Shown: piece by piece, positions 35,301 to 46,634 of the stretch | Layout: the number at the start of each line of letters is the position of its first letter | Position numbering within the stretch: the first letter of the stretch is position 1 | Assembly (NCBI GenBank): GCA_012845835.1 | Contig: JABAKD010000021.1 | Coordinates: 2,376,685 to 2,440,684, forward strand | Length of the DNA stretch: 64,000 nt | Direction: 5' to 3' | DNA from: Undaria pinnatifida | Lineage: Eukaryota > Sar > Phaeophyceae > Laminariales > Alariaceae | Program-made: the position numbers and the translations under genes | Notes under the pieces: model-generated | Told to the model about the DNA's origin: nothing | What the model saw: the letters and a program-made list of their open reading frames with translations, nothing else | Database searches by the model: none

Positions 35301-38300
35301 AAAAACTGACTTTGAAAACATGAAAAGGTCCACCGATGAGCAATACCATAAGCACGGTTTTCAACAAAGCTGGATGTGAAACGGATCAAAACTCCGACGA
35401 GGTTCTGTTACGAAGCCTCGCCATTCGAGAACCGTTCCAGACAAAAATTGAAGTCTCCATCGCAGCAATCAACATACTTCCGGTCTTGAGACGGGCACTG
35501 AGTATATTACGCGAGCTGCGTAAACGTTGGCAGCACAATTGAGCCCCCCCCCACCACTTTCAGTGTTTTTCGTCAGTAGAGTAATTTACGCGACGGAGCG
35601 CAATGCCAGATGGTATGTTAAGGGTAAGCTGTACCTGTTGTACTCTGACCGTGGCGGACTGTTTGCTCTAGGAGTTCGAAACCAACAGCTTGGGAACAAA
35701 ACCAATCTTGTGCACCCTACTGTGCTAACGACTGACGCGCAACGCCTTCTTGTGACCGACATCCACCTTGCACCCTAGGACAACCTGTTACGATTCGGGT
35801 GTACGGTTGGGCTTACTTGCGTCTAATCGGCGGTGATACGGTGATGTGCAAGACATGATAATCTATGACGAGTGTAGAACAATCGTGGTGTTACTATTTC
35901 TAACTAAAAGTGTTCTTCAGCTAAGTACCCCTAGTATCTCGCAACATCATTACGGTTTTTTGCTGAATACCCGAGCAACGAGATTGGTCACGGCGGTGCA
36001 CTACTTGCTGTGTCGTCAAGGTCAGATTCATGCTGAGGTACGGAGCTCCTCGAGGGAGAGCCCTCTGAAACGTCACCATGCTTCACTGCCAAGGCCCGCG
36101 TCTAAACCAAGAAGCTGCCGAAAGTATTGCACATTAACATGCACAGTACCGTAACCAGAATATGGTGACATTCCTCACCGCTGGGAGTACTCATCTGGTA
36201 GCACGTACATACAAGGTGGATCAAGCGCGGGTTCGGGGCGGGGTATACCGCTGTAAACGCGACCCGATGGTCATAAAACCTGCGTATAGACGCCTCAAGT
36301 GAAGCCCCTGCGGTATTCTCGGAAGATTCCTAGTCCCGTGTAGCCTCTGTATTTTTCGTCAAAACTCCGCTCACCTATACATTCGTTGAAGATTGGACGA
36401 CGTGGAAATCGGTGTACAGAGTCGTGTGGCGGTAGAGGGTCTCTGTTTAGAGCCGAGCCGAGTACGACTGACGGGAGTCAACAGCCCGAGAGCTACCCAA
36501 TAGAGTCCGATCCGACTTGAATTTTCATATGTGATTAGGGACAAACTTGTCTTTTGCCTGCTTAGAAGCGCACTACGACAGACGTGCCCTAGAGTTCCTC
36601 AGTGCCTCTTCACTTGACGAGCTCTATGCCCCTCACGCAAACCGGATTTTGAGATGAAAACGAAATTATAACGACAGCAATCCCTTGGCGTCAGTATGCA
36701 ATGAGTGGAGCTTTGTTGAATAGGGCATGACGAGACCGTCAACGATTTTCAGACGATCTCAAATTAAGAAGCTCCGTCTGAATCAGATATATATATATAT
36801 ATATATGCCTTTTGCAAATATTTGAACATGTTTATCGTAGCATCTATTCTTCGCTTGTAGGGCGTTTTCAAGGTTTGCTATGAGGTGGGGTGAGAGCTCC
36901 ACGACCGAAGAAATAATAGCTACGTACGGTGCTACCGAGCTATGCGCCGTAAGGAGGCTTTGTGCTCGGTCGTTCGTTTTAATTGGTCGCTGAATACCTG
37001 TCGTAGGATGCGGTGGACAAGCCGCTCTGTTACTCCATTACCTTGGTCCGTGTGCACTTGCCGTAGCATGCGTCCACCATAGCGTGCTGCGAAATAGGTG
37101 GCCCGTTCAGGCGCGGTTTGGACGAAATGTCTGCCGAAAAACGGGATCCAAAGGCCAAAATGCGAGGAACAATCCACCAACACCCTAAGAAACACGTATC
37201 TTTCACTTCTCGTTGTATGCTTAGGCCAGGAGATTATTTATCGGGTTGAACTTTCATACGAAGTATTTCCCAAGGGGGATGATTACGTCAGATACGGACT
37301 TTCTCAATCGACCCCCCTCCAGTGAAATAGGTGCACTCCCATGGTTGCTTGCCTATAACCCCACATGCAATCCATTTTTTCTCCTCGGTTTTTGAACAGG
37401 GAGGCCGTCGGGCTCTTTCTGGGCAGCGGAGATGACCCGGAGTACGCGATGGTTCCGTACGCCCGGTACACTATATCGTCCAGTTCTTCAACAACAGAGA
37501 TGACGCTCCTCGACACGGAGGTGGTAAGAGACCACGGAATTCGTACTACAGCATCTGTAGCACTTAATGATCGGGCAAGATGAGCCTTGCTGATGAGGCT
37601 CTTAAGTATTGAGCATACGCGAGATCGCGGGAAACCCCAGTGAATCCTGGAACTATTTCCGCCGTAGTTTCTCCCGCAGGTCATTACGTCGTTTGTCCCG
37701 AGCGCTTTTATTATCGGTAACCAACTGTAGCACTGCTCGAATGACGCCGTGGAGAAACGTTGGCGCACCCGCGGTGTATTAGTCGTCAAGACGATGTGCT
37801 ATTGCGCCAAGGAGTTGGGCTTCAGTAGATGGATACGCAATCCGACAAACGAAGCACTTCTGGGTTTAGACGTTTGTGATGGATGGGTTTCCTCGGCCCA
37901 AGCACTGAACGGAACCGCTGGAATATACTTCTTGTAGAGAGTTGATTGCATACACCTCGTAGACCATCTGAGATTGTTCGTCGGGTTTCGTCTTCCATCC
38001 TTCTAAACAGTAACTGACTTGTAGGGCTAGTAACTTAAGGTGCCTCGTCTATGTTTCGTGCTTTCCCGTCGAATCGTCAATCAGCAACTCACTCCGATCT
38101 GTTCAACGGCTTGGGTTGTTGGAGTTGATGACGCCTTCAACCTAACCTGAGTTGTGTCCCGTGCTGTGGCCTTTTGCGCGTGCATGCTGTGTCGTTGCCA
38201 AATCGAACTCAGACTTTCGGCAAGACTACCAGGGACACTATTTCAGGAGACTCCACCACAAGCTACCCCATCTTGACCATTTCGACGAGCGAAATCAAAT

Positions 38301-41300
38301 ACCCACCGAGGGTAAGTTCACAGTGTGCGGAATTGAATGCCAGTATCCAAGTCACCACCGCAGGATCTCCGACCACGACGCAAACATGACAACGTCCCAT
38401 AGCGATTGGTTCCTTCTTTTCAGTAATTGCTGGCAACCGCAAACGCCGCTGGCCAGCAACGTTTTGGTCCACCTCCAGTGAATGAGCATCATGTACTGCA
38501 GCTGAAGCCTCAGGTTTCAAGACGCGATGCATCGTATCGACTGTACGTTCAAAGTTCTAGGTACGCATGCTGCGGTGTATCATCGTGTTCCCCTTCAGAA
38601 GTCGGCAAGGGACAACAACACGTGGCCTTGGGTTGAAGCAACTGAAACGATTCGTCGGTCCGGCTTGGGTAGTACGCCTGGAGCGAGTCTGAACGAAAGA
38701 TGCTATATATATAATAGCATGGTACTCGATAGCGATGCACCCCTTTGGTTCTGAGGTTGTCCACGTCAGTAGTTCTAGCACTCACCCAAACCCTGACGTC
38801 CAAAAATCGAAGCAAACGAACCCATTGACAAGTCATGCTCTCGCACGCATCACGCAGACTGCGGTAGAAGTTCACCATTTTGATTGTCAGTCTCCTCACA
38901 CGAAAAACACTAGATTATACCTAAAACCAAAAAATTCGTTTAGGCATCAGTAAAGGCTCCATCGGATGACCAACAATGTTTCCGCACAAGAATGCAGCGG
39001 AACGTATTGAAAAACAAGGTATTTCCAAATATTAAAAAAACAAAACACCTCGTCGTTCAAACCCACCCGGACCAAAAAGAGCCACCGATCAAGACTTTCG
39101 GCAGTACACTCATTGATTTCCAACTCTGGTGGGTAGCACCTCTCAAACCTCGCACCGTCATTATTTTGTTGTTCATGTTCTATAAACTCCCGCATCGTAT
39201 GACGCGTCTAGGTCGGTCGGCATCTCGACCAGGTTCAGTATTTGCGGTATACCAGGTATCATGTATCTCGAGGAGGACTAATGCGATGGCCGCATTTCAA
39301 ACGATTTACTCGCACGTTGTCCATCCTCCGTCAGAGGGCGGCCTGTTATATATGTGGGGGATTATGCTGCTCTCTCGCGCTGCGCCATGCAGTATCTTAT
39401 CGTACCCAATACTGGTCGTAAATTCGACATCTCACTAAATGAGCTATAAGGTACAGACCCAATCGCGAAGTGTTTTACAATGGTATCGTACCGATATTGT
39501 GTTGTACCCTGATGTGTAGGTCAGCATTATCGTGTTGTGTTGATATTGATATGTCCTTGAAACATAAGATATCGGAGAACATAATTCACAATACGATACC
39601 GGCACTGAGCGGACAGTTCATGCTCTAAACCAGGGCAATAAAAGGCCTACAAGTACAAAGTGTACGTGTGAATAAGCCCAGTGCGTGTATCCTTAAATAT
39701 CCCCCCCCTTGTTTTTGAGTGGCTTTGTTAAAGCCGCAAAGACGAGAGTTACATATTAAATGAAACTCGCCATCCACCCGCAGAGCTGAGCCCTTGTAGA
39801 TATTGCTATCGTACCGTTCATGGGACTGACAGATTCATTGAAATTGCAATGCCAAGTACCAGAAATACAAGGTGCGAGATGAATGAACGAGGGTACGCTG
39901 CTTGCTGCTGCTCTTGGTATTGGGTACTTTGCTCTACCGCAATTATGCGAGGGGCATCTATTTAACAGCGCGCGTACAGTGTGAAGCGTGCTGTCGGTCG
40001 CAAGCTTCGCGGTTGCTGAGAACTGGCAAAAAATAGCATGCTCGATGTAGCATTTGTTGAGAGATTGCAAGGGTGCAACGTCTTTGTCAAGACGTAGCAG
40101 GGGGTACCGTAATTTTGGGACGGAATGGCACGCCGTCTCCCCTCCACACAGCGACGATGATATCGTAGAACATACCGAGTGTGTTCAATTGTCCTTCGTC
40201 GGCCAAAACCTTCAAGAGCTCGGCCGGGCCACCATTGGGCTCTACCGCCTTTCGGTTCGCCAACGCACGGATCGCCTCCTTTGCTTCGTACCTAGACGGG
40301 ATATCGTCCAGTGGGCTGCACGGGGGGCACTGCTTGAGCTCGTCCACAATGCTCGGGCCAAGGGTCGGCGACTTGATGTTAAGCAGTTTGCAAAACCACC
40401 TCACTAACCACTCGCGGATGAGGGCATTGAACCACTACTCGTGACCGAAGGATCACACATGTTGTCAATACGCGTAACAAATCAGACAACTGGTCGACCA
40501 CGCAGCTGAAGCATTTGAAAATTATTCAAAAGCGACGAAGCTTCAAAACTGGTCCACACTACAAAACCTGCACCTTATCGCAGTTATCAGCTCCCTTGCT
40601 TCAATCGATTATGTTCTGACCAATTTTAACCTAACGAAATCATACGTCCCGCTAATTTTCCGTAAATCTTAAATCGTTATCCTTTACTAAGTTCAAGATA
40701 TTTCACTTCGAAACCAATAATTGACACATCAGTTATTTTCGGGCTAGGTAGAAAAAGGTACCAACCAGGTGTCAGTCTAATTGATGTTTTATTACAATCG
40801 AGACCGAGTTTCTTTTTGCGACGCCTCCAAATCACAATATATCTCTTTCGAGACCACGAACCTTGAAACCCCCGCCGTCACACGGCTGTTCAAAGCACAG
40901 CGGATGGTGATTGTCAAGCTATATATGATGAAAATATTGAGTCGAGCGTTCCGATTCTGCCAAGAAGCCCACTGCGACGGAAGCAACAGGACGGCCACAC
41001 GCGGCCGCTCATTTACATTCACGGAGCGCAGACCCAAACGGAAAGTAAATCGAGTCAACGGCGGGGCGACGTTAGGTGCTTTGCGGCTGTGGTTGTGACG
41101 GTGTCGGCGGCGTTGGTCGTGGCGGTGGTGTCTTTGGTGTCGAAATTGTTGTTGCCAACCTGAAAGGCAAGCCGTGCTTAGTATCCCCATGCGGGTAATG
41201 TCACCAAGAAAGCAGAACAACAGTTGCCCACCCACATTCACCCAGCCGCTGCTACCGCTGCTGGCTGCGCCTCGCTTCTTACTTTTTTTTGGTTAGTTCA

Positions 41301-44300
41301 CGTCAGAAACGCAAGCCCTCTCAGCAACAATGCCATCACAAGGAAAAATCACTTAAGGTCTGCGGCGGACTAACCGTTATATAATAAAAATATAACTACG
41401 CTCCAGCTGTGAGATCGAAGATTTTGTCGAAACCCATCTATGCAAGCTGTGTGTGATACTCCAATCGCGCGTGTTACGGGTTGTGTGTCCTCATTGAGGA
41501 TATAGGTCGGCGACCCCTCTTGCAACTACACTGTAGCTATAAGGGTCAACAGGGTGATGATAGTCAGTCTGTGCGCGGAAACTATAAAACCCGTTTTTGA
41601 GGGGGACAAAATCTGACAGCTGTGGAAGGAAATGCATCAATTTATCAAGTTAATAATGTACTTCGAATAACCGGTGAGGGGAGGGCGGAGTTTCTAAGGA
41701 CGTGGGGGGCTGGATTTTATCAAGAGGCAGCGCGGGGGGGGGGGGGGAGGGGGGGGCGGGACGAGCGGGGCAGCTCAATCTCTGCGTGGAAACTATGAAT
41801 CCTTTTAAGGGGATACATCTGACGGTTTTGGAGAGAATGCACCAGTTTATCATGTATATTCAGTAAGTCGTACACTCAGTGAGGAGAGGGTGGAGCGTTC
41901 GCAGGGGTGGCGGTGGGAGGGGACGGCCGGGGGGTGAAAGGGTTTTTTAAACACTATGTTTAGGTCGCATAGATGTAGGGGTTTTGCTATACGCGTGGTG
42001 CTAGGTCTAGGCGATGGTGCGGGTGGTGGGGAAGGAGGGGGCGTTGGGGGGGTGGGGGTTGAATTACAGCAGCGACATGGATGGCTCCAGAAATATAATT
42101 AGGTGATATCAAGTGCGGGGAAGTGTGTATTACTCTGGCAGACTATGATGGCGTTTGAGCAAGAGGAAGCGGGAAAGAACCAAAAAGAAGGGGGGGGGGG
42201 GGGGGAGGGAGGAGGGTTTGCAAGAGATATAGGTGACATTCAGTATAAAAATACACTCCAGCTGTGGGATAAGAGTAGGTCGAAACTCATCTTTGCAAGC
42301 TTGTGGGTGATACTCCGATCGCGCGTACTACGCATATATGTAGGGGCTTGCTATACACGTGGTGCTAGGTCTAGGCGATCGTGCGGCTGGTGGGGAAGGG
42401 GGGGGCGTTGAGGGAGGGGGGTGGAGGGAGGTGAATGAAAGCTACGTCATGGATGGCTAGAAAGATAATGACGTTATATCAATTGCGTAGAAGTGTTTAT
42501 TATATTACTCTGGTCGATTTGGATTGTAGGTGGGACGTTTGGACAAAAGGGCGGTAAAAAGAAAAAAAGAAAAAAAGAGGGGGGGGGCGTAAATAAATTG
42601 GATCTACGGCATGGATGGCTAGAAAGAAAGTGAGATGATATCAGCTGGCTGGTAGTGTTTACTACTCTGACAGACTTTGATTTTAGGTGGGGCGTTTGAA
42701 CAAGATGGATTGCGGGGTGGGGGGGCGGCGGTCGGGACACTTCAATATGTGCGCGGAAACAATAAATCCCTAAAGGGGAGAAATCTGACGGTTGTAGCAA
42801 GAAGACACGCCTTTATATCACCCGCCTGGTATTGTTTATTATTCTAGAGGAATTGATGTTAGATGTGGTATGCAACACATTCTTTAGGTGTGGTAAACAA
42901 CGTGTTATTTGTTATTGTACATGGATGGCAAGATAGAATATTGCAATCGATAGGCACAATGTTGTTACCATTATTTCCTGACATCGCTAATCAAATGAAA
43001 GAGATACCTACTGCGAAATACAACAGGCGAGGTGATGAGGTCATGCAATGTCACCACCATTGAGCACGAGAGGGGGAAATGCGAATCGTCAGTGTTTTTA
43101 AAGGAATGCTTGGTGTACCCGCGCTCTTGAAAGAGTAAAACAAACCTGATCCATGCCTATGGCTCTTTGTCCCTCCCCGCTCTTACAGAATTACAGCAGC
43201 TCCACGGGTTATTTTGACGATGACTATACTTCCGACAGCACCTACACGACCGACGACAGCAGCAACTACACGACCGACGACGGCCGCAGCTGGAAAGCTC
43301 ACGGCTCATTATACCTCACCCTGACCCAGGGCACCTACTCGGTCACGGATATCAAAGAGATCAACCCGCTTGATATTGGAAATCTCCTTGGAAACATCGG
43401 CGGCTTCTGGGGTGAGTTAATCGCTCGACGAAAGCCTTCCCCGGCCAGGACCGCCTGGCTTAGACACGTAGGGGGCTTGTGAATAATTGTTGTCGTTCCC
43501 CCCGTCTGGATAGTAAGTAACCCGTTTCCTGGTGGCCAACGCCCTGGAACTATCTGGCGGAAACGTTTGTGCGTCTCCAGATCGTATTCTTTGGTGCGTT
43601 ACGGGAAAGCCAGGGACGTGGCAGACGCGAGGTTCGCATAAATGGACAAATTCGAAATATGTTTCGCTTGTGTGTAGGTGGAAATATTGCAGCTTTTTTG
43701 TGGCGTTGTTGGCATTGGTTAAGGGTGCTTTGAAAGCGTTACTCTCCAACTTTCAACTTCGAATGCGCGGGATTACCCATAACGTGCTCGGCGCTCATGA
43801 AGACAGAAGCGGTGCACCTACGTTTCCTCGGGCTCCGAGGTGCAGACCGAGCTCAATCGTTCCCCAGCACGTAAACAGTTGCAAAACCTGAATCGGCAGT
43901 CGGACGAACAATCCTAAGACCTAGATTTGCAGCTAACAATGTAGCAAATATGAGTTAGGATTCGGACGATATTGGATACGGCAAAATGCCGTAAAATCAT
44001 ACCTATGTTTTGCCGACTGCGTATCATGTGTATCAGTTCGTGCAACGATAGGGCTTCAGGTTCAATTTTTATACATTCAGCACTGCCGGGGCCCTCCGAC
44101 TGAACTACTGACCAAGATTAGTCGATATTGTTTGGTTATCTTACGATTCCGTTGATGCATATCTTGTGCGTGTGGAAACTTGTCGTGTAAATCGTACATT
44201 ATATCTCTCAGTGAAGGTGTAAGTGAGGTAAAACAGCTGTCGAGTTAGGATCCATTATTTTTGTGCTGTGCTCGATATCGTAGCATTCTCCACCCGTATC

Positions 44301-46562
44301 ACGCTCTTCCAACCACGCGTTCCTAATCGAATACCGCTGTCTTGTCTTTATCCAGAACTGATGCTAGTTGCCTGGGGAGTATGCTTCATTGCCACCAGGA
44401 CTGAAGGTTCCACGCACAAAGGTCGCGACTTCACCCAGCTGGGGAAAGTCATCACCAGCAGAAAAAGAAAACTGTCCAGAAGTAGGAGGTCAAGCACCCC
44501 CACCGACGGCTCCGACTTGGACAGTTCGTGCGAGGAACGACCATACTGGAGCACCGCGGAGACAAATCGTGAAAATGAACCTTGTCGCGACATTTCAGCA
44601 GTACCACCGGTGAGAGAAAACGCGACTGTTGTGCTCGCTTTTGACGGTTTCAGAATTCGTCGAAAAGGGGTATATGTTTGGTCAAGTGGGTGGAAAACGT
44701 GGTCAAGAGGGGGTAGTAAATAACTTTAGTAGATGTTACGGTGACGTATCCCCCAATTTGTTTGTCAATAACAAAGTTCATTTCTCCTCCTCCGTCACCG
44801 CACCGTCAGCGCCACTACGGGTCCGGAACAGTACAACGGTGGGCTTGCTTAGCATGGGCTACTGGTGCCCCCTCAGCATGTCAAATTTGATTTTTATCCG
44901 CGTGGGGCAACCGCGAGAACAACCATTGGGCTTGTGTTCACTATGCCCACAAAATACCGCTAACGCGGGTGGTATACCCCTCTTGGACCATTTCCATGTT
45001 TTTACTCCCTCTCCACCCTGGCACGTGTTCTGTTTTGTATCACGAATTCATCTTAGCATTCCCTTTGCGCAACAATTCGATTGCTGTTGTCGGCTCGCAC
45101 TCTCGCACGTTCCACGACAGACGAAATTGACCCGTCCATTCTCTGGTGCGAATGCCGACGGAGATATCCGAGCCAAATCGTTCTGCCGGCTGACGCGATA
45201 CCGCAAGTGTGGGTTGCAATATTGATTTTATCGTTATTGTGGAAATGCGTTTGTTTGAGGCTTACCTTACAATTCCGGCATATGTTGGCTTCTCCTTCTG
45301 AAAGATTATATGATACAACTGCCGGAGAATGGACGGCACGATTGTCCACACCATCGAAAACCCACGTATACGTACCTTCAACTTGCTCTGCAAAAATATT
45401 TTTGTTGATGCACGTGTCAGGGTTTGCAAGTAGGCCATGTTGTTATCAGTGCGAACCGAGCGCAATTGGGTCTTAGCGCAGAAAATATTAGGGACAAATG
45501 ATGCCACTCTTAGCCGGAACAGCGCATCATGCAGGTCCACAAGACCATATATCACATATTAGACTGCCACGAAACTGCCTTCCCCACGCCCGTCATTTGC
45601 AATCCTCCACCGTCGTCCTGGCACCAACACCGATACGATCAGGCCCGCCCATGCAAGCTCAAAACGCTAGATGCTACCATCGAATTTCTAACCAACAATG
45701 TTTAGTGAACCGTTCACCGTCCCCATTCTTGTAAGCCGATCTGGTCACACGTACGCGTGCGACAACGCTCTCGCTCACGTGGGTTAGAACCTCTCCAGCA
45801 ACGAGCTCCTCCATCCTTTTTACGTTTGATCCCTGGGCGAGGAGTGTATCAACCTCGCTGCTCTACAGGATTGGAAGCAAAAAAAAAAAAAAATCGCCAA
45901 TGTTACGGCAGAGGTGGCGCCGTTTTGTTTTACGAATCCTCGCTTGAGTAGGTTTAACTGGTATGCAGCGAAACTTGTGCACAACAACATACTATTAGTT
46001 GAAAAATCCGACGGATCTGGGTTAACGAGCTCCGCCACTCAGAACCATTCTCACAAAAAAAAAAAAGATATACCTCTATCGTAGCACGTGCGTCTTATAC
46101 AAACACAGACAAACTGTTTTGCTTGAAGCGTTCGTCCTGCCCATGCTCTGCTAGCTTCCTGTCTTTCATGTGTGACATATCACCTGCCCGTGCAGGTCGG
46201 ATCCCATTCGTCAGCAATGGACATCTCTGCCTCTTTTAGGTCGATTTGGTATGTGTAGGCCCTACCGATTCTGCTGCGTTTCGACGCCAGAAAAGGCGCC
46301 AAATGCATAAAACATCCGATTTGGCCCGCCCTATGCCTTCTTTCCCTGGCTGTCTTCCAGTCGCAAGTATGACATACCGCCCGCCCGTCCTGTCCACCAA
46401 TACTGGGAACAACATTATCACTGATACTACAGTACATAGGTGTAGTCGCACAGGTCTTCATTCCCACGCTCGGCAATGGGTGTTTCCCCCGTATGGGTGC
46501 CAGTTGACCATCCGCGCAGGCCAGAGCTCGTTAATTACCAATCACCGTCTCGCCCTCTCTAA
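29169..46562 (+). CDS. Split gene for a single-pass membrane protein of unknown family (exon chain)
   Basis: I infer one plus-strand gene from a chain of exon-like stretches with consensus splice sites. They are 29169-29321, 29940-30116, 31141-31236, 34832-35073 (duplicated at 34598-34792), 37400-37523, 38213-38311, 43189-43411, 44356-44609, 46196-46248 and 46454-46562. Their phases agree at every junction (0,0,0,2,0,0,1,0,2) and the frame ends at TAA 46560. That gives about 500 residues: a Cys-containing N-terminal part, an Asp/Thr-rich stretch, one hydrophobic segment after GNIGGFW, and a basic Ser-rich tail. This suggests a type I-like surface protein, or the C-terminal half of a two-pass one. 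I cannot name the family. The 5' end may reach back to 28174, 27155 or 19221. Introns are filled with transposons. Confidence 0.5.
29940..30116 (+). CDS. Exon, Cys-containing
   Basis: The acceptor GTTTTAACTACAG precedes 59 codons starting DQICVRTCGLNMERDESKPP and ending in SRC before GTGAGA. Phase is 0/0. An alternative donor, AACAA/GTATGT, lies 14 bases further on. It would give phase 2 and a stop in the next exon, so I prefer GTGAGA. Confidence 0.5.
31141..31236 (+). CDS. Exon, 32 codons
   Basis: The acceptor CCTTTCCTTAAGCAG precedes QDDCLSIDLTSLNPASVELG, which continues to AIVE before GTGAGG. Phase is 0/0. It contains two cysteines and a TS/NTS context. Splice sites are good and no stop occurs in frame. 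Confidence 0.6.
32677..34069 (-). mobile_element. Pogo-like TIR element with perfect 24-bp TIRs and TA target site (element 2)
   Basis: The ends are CAGTAGGGGTCCCGGTTTAG (extending to GCGGT) and its exact reverse complement at 34046-34069. They are flanked by TA at 32675-32676 and 34070-34071. CAGT ends with a TA target are typical of Tc1/mariner and pogo elements. Within about 170 bp of each end lie about a dozen copies of the core ACCGCTAAA in both orientations, likely transposase-binding sites. The sole ORF (33241-33903, minus) is too short for a whole transposase. With 1393 bp and intact ends it is probably a non-autonomous, recently mobile derivative, sitting in an intron of the split gene. 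Confidence 0.9.
33241..33903 (-). CDS. 220-residue ORF of element 2, transposase C-terminal-like
   Basis: This is an open frame inside the TIR element with no internal stop. Residues from about 55 to 95 (MTPGATDALSVGVRLAIEGG onward) are mixed helical. About 105-125 is Glu-rich (ELEEQEEIAEAL), and about 140-160 is acidic. The last 55 residues (APPPYSEISSLFG to RQTDIRAMF) match the ORF of element 1 in order. The N-terminal 40 residues or so look non-conserved, so the true start may be internal. No DNA-binding or DDE motif is present. Either a 3' remnant of a pogo-type transposase or a retained accessory protein; I favour the remnant. Confidence 0.6.
   Translation of the reverse strand: MCTYPGERRVTFCCKPRRHSHTLSQQYTNGLPTAVRSYPFRTMPCAALEFCKFPHMTPGATDALSVGVRLAIEGGGVQDKEMCEILTHLDITPGKPAHPAAIEAVREWAELEEQEEIAEALMQDAKDSILNVVNDTCGKDKGPSEDELDEGFESPEEVSLMAPPPYSEISSLFGQLERYAESCGISEAGCYLRKAKMSFLAAHASRPARQTDIRAMFSKT
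34567..35032. repeat. Exact 234-bp tandem duplication
   Basis: Bases 34567-34798 and 34801-35032 are identical as far as I can read (offset 234, starting TATATGAATATGTATTG and ending GAAGCAGGTATTC). The unit contains an intron end (GTTTAGTATTATTAG) and most of an exon. A multiple of three, the unit would preserve frame. Either very recent duplication or an assembly artefact. Confidence 0.95.
34598..34792 (+). CDS. Duplicated exon copy (65 codons), possible extra exon
   Basis: This is the upstream copy of the duplicated exon. It starts after ATTATTAG with DSPGVCFPSKRSYRLSVKRT and ends at AAGCAG before GTATTC, which could act as a donor. It is exactly 195 bases, phase 0/0, so splicing it in would add 65 residues without a frameshift. 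Reading past CAG gives a TGA within four codons, so it must be spliced there or skipped. Confidence 0.35.
34832..35073 (+). CDS. Exon (downstream duplicate copy)
   Basis: The acceptor GTTTAGTATTATTAG precedes a frame beginning DSPGVCFPSK and passing SSTVNRILSVPTNDTCVLSP. It ends FYT at ACAC/GTGAGT. It is 242 bases, phase 0 in and 2 out, which fits the next exon (37400). NRS and NDT are N-glycosylation motifs. The acceptor is T-rich but weak, and a later acceptor such as AACCGCAG at about 34947 is possible. The 3' part is more convincing than the 5' part. Confidence 0.5.
35074..37399. other. Large intron, no repeat identified
   Basis: This lies between two exons that match in phase. I see an AT microsatellite (about 36786-36805) and nothing else of note. 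Short frames at 35138-35323 and 35846-36154 have no splice support in the right phase. Confidence 0.4.
37400..37523 (+). CDS. Exon, 124 bases
   Basis: The acceptor TTTTCTCCTCGGTTTTTGAACAG is strong. One base completes the previous codon, then EAVGLFLGSGDDPEYAMVPY and a Ser-rich run to DTEV before GTAAGAG. The polar, Ser/Thr-rich content fits an extracellular region. Phase 2 in, 0 out. Confidence 0.6.
38213..38311 (+). CDS. Exon, 33 codons
   Basis: Reads TFGKTTRDTISGDSTTSYPI and ends KYPPR at CCGAGG/GTAAGT, a near-perfect donor. The acceptor AATCGAACTCAG has a weak pyrimidine tract. The same frame stays open upstream (NRTQ), so the exon could start earlier. Phase is 0/0 and joins to the Asn-Tyr-Ser start of the next exon. 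Confidence 0.5.
40087..40404 (-). pseudogene. LINE-type reverse transcriptase fragment
   Basis: This is a minus-strand frame of about 105 residues. It contains the block EAIRALANRKAVEPNGGPAE then LLKVLADEG. This is the early reverse transcriptase region of many LINE elements, usually of the form A...L...KA.GPDG.PAE.LK. Here the normal GPDG reads EPNG. It then runs into IIVAVWRGDGVP, usually followed by W..A.I..L.KK, but the frame is lost. No catalytic palm is present. It is a short dead fragment in the 38311-43189 intron and belongs to a different family from the 7.35 kb element. Confidence 0.8.
41385..42870. repeat. G-rich dispersed repeat with internal tandem units
   Basis: The start (41395-41660) matches the inverted copy at 25430-25720. 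After it come repeated modules: a poly-G stretch, a GCGTGGAAACTATGAAT or GCGCGGAAACAATAAAT block, then ATCTGACGGTT and a TTTATCA block. A second module, GCTATACGCGTGGTGCTAGG, occurs at about 41990 and 42350. The CTCCAGCTGTG block recurs at 42255. The translated G-runs give spurious Gly/Pro frames. It fills part of an intron of the split gene. Confidence 0.75.
43189..43411 (+). CDS. Exon, Asp/Thr-rich stem and membrane-proximal block
   Basis: The acceptor CCCTCCCCGCTCTTACAG is strong, and the donor is TGGG/GTGAGT. The 74 codons start NYSSSTGYFDDDYTSDSTY and hold two TTDD-type repeats. They pass WKAHGSLYLTLTQGTY and end with LDIGNLLGNIGGFW. Low-complexity Asp/Thr/Ser sequence is typical of an extracellular stem. 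The final Gly-Gly-Phe-Trp runs straight into the hydrophobic start of the next exon. Phase 0 in, 1 out. This is one of the two most convincing exons. Confidence 0.75.
44356..44609 (+). CDS. Exon, transmembrane segment and cytoplasmic tail
   Basis: The acceptor CTTGTCTTTATCCAG precedes ELMLVAWGVCFIATRTEGST. With the preceding IGGFW this makes one membrane helix. A basic Ser-rich stretch follows (SRKRKLSRSRRSSTPTDGSD), then an acidic part ending AVPP before GTGAGA. The basic cluster after the helix supports a cytoplasmic tail, and the Ser/Arg stretch could be phosphorylated. Phase 1 in, 0 out. The membrane segment at the exon edge explains the phase match with 43411. Confidence 0.75.
46196..46248 (+). 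CDS. Short exon of the tail
   Basis: The acceptor CACCTGCCCGTGCAG precedes 53 bases reading VGSHSSAMDISASFRSI, and TTG/GTATGT follows. Phase 0 in, 2 out. It is short and therefore uncertain, but both splice sites and both phases fit. Confidence 0.5.
46454..46562 (+). CDS. Terminal exon with TAA
   Basis: The acceptor GTGTAGTCGCACAG is followed by a frame that reads WSSFPRSAMGVSPVWVPVDH and ends at TAA 46560-46562. Incoming phase 2 agrees with the exon at 46248. The tail is Pro/Ser-rich without a recognisable motif. The pyrimidine tract is weak. Confidence 0.5.
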
Positions 46563-46634
46563 CGCTCATTGTTTGTGTGTTATAGGTGTACCGAATATGC
46601 GTATTTATGCAAATCGCGCAACACACGAATATAT

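Noticed and set aside
43370-44420. Similarity of the GNIGGFW-helix to the pre-TM2 region of degenerin/ENaC channels
   Set aside because: Only a few residues agree and the channel filter motif is missing; too weak to assign.
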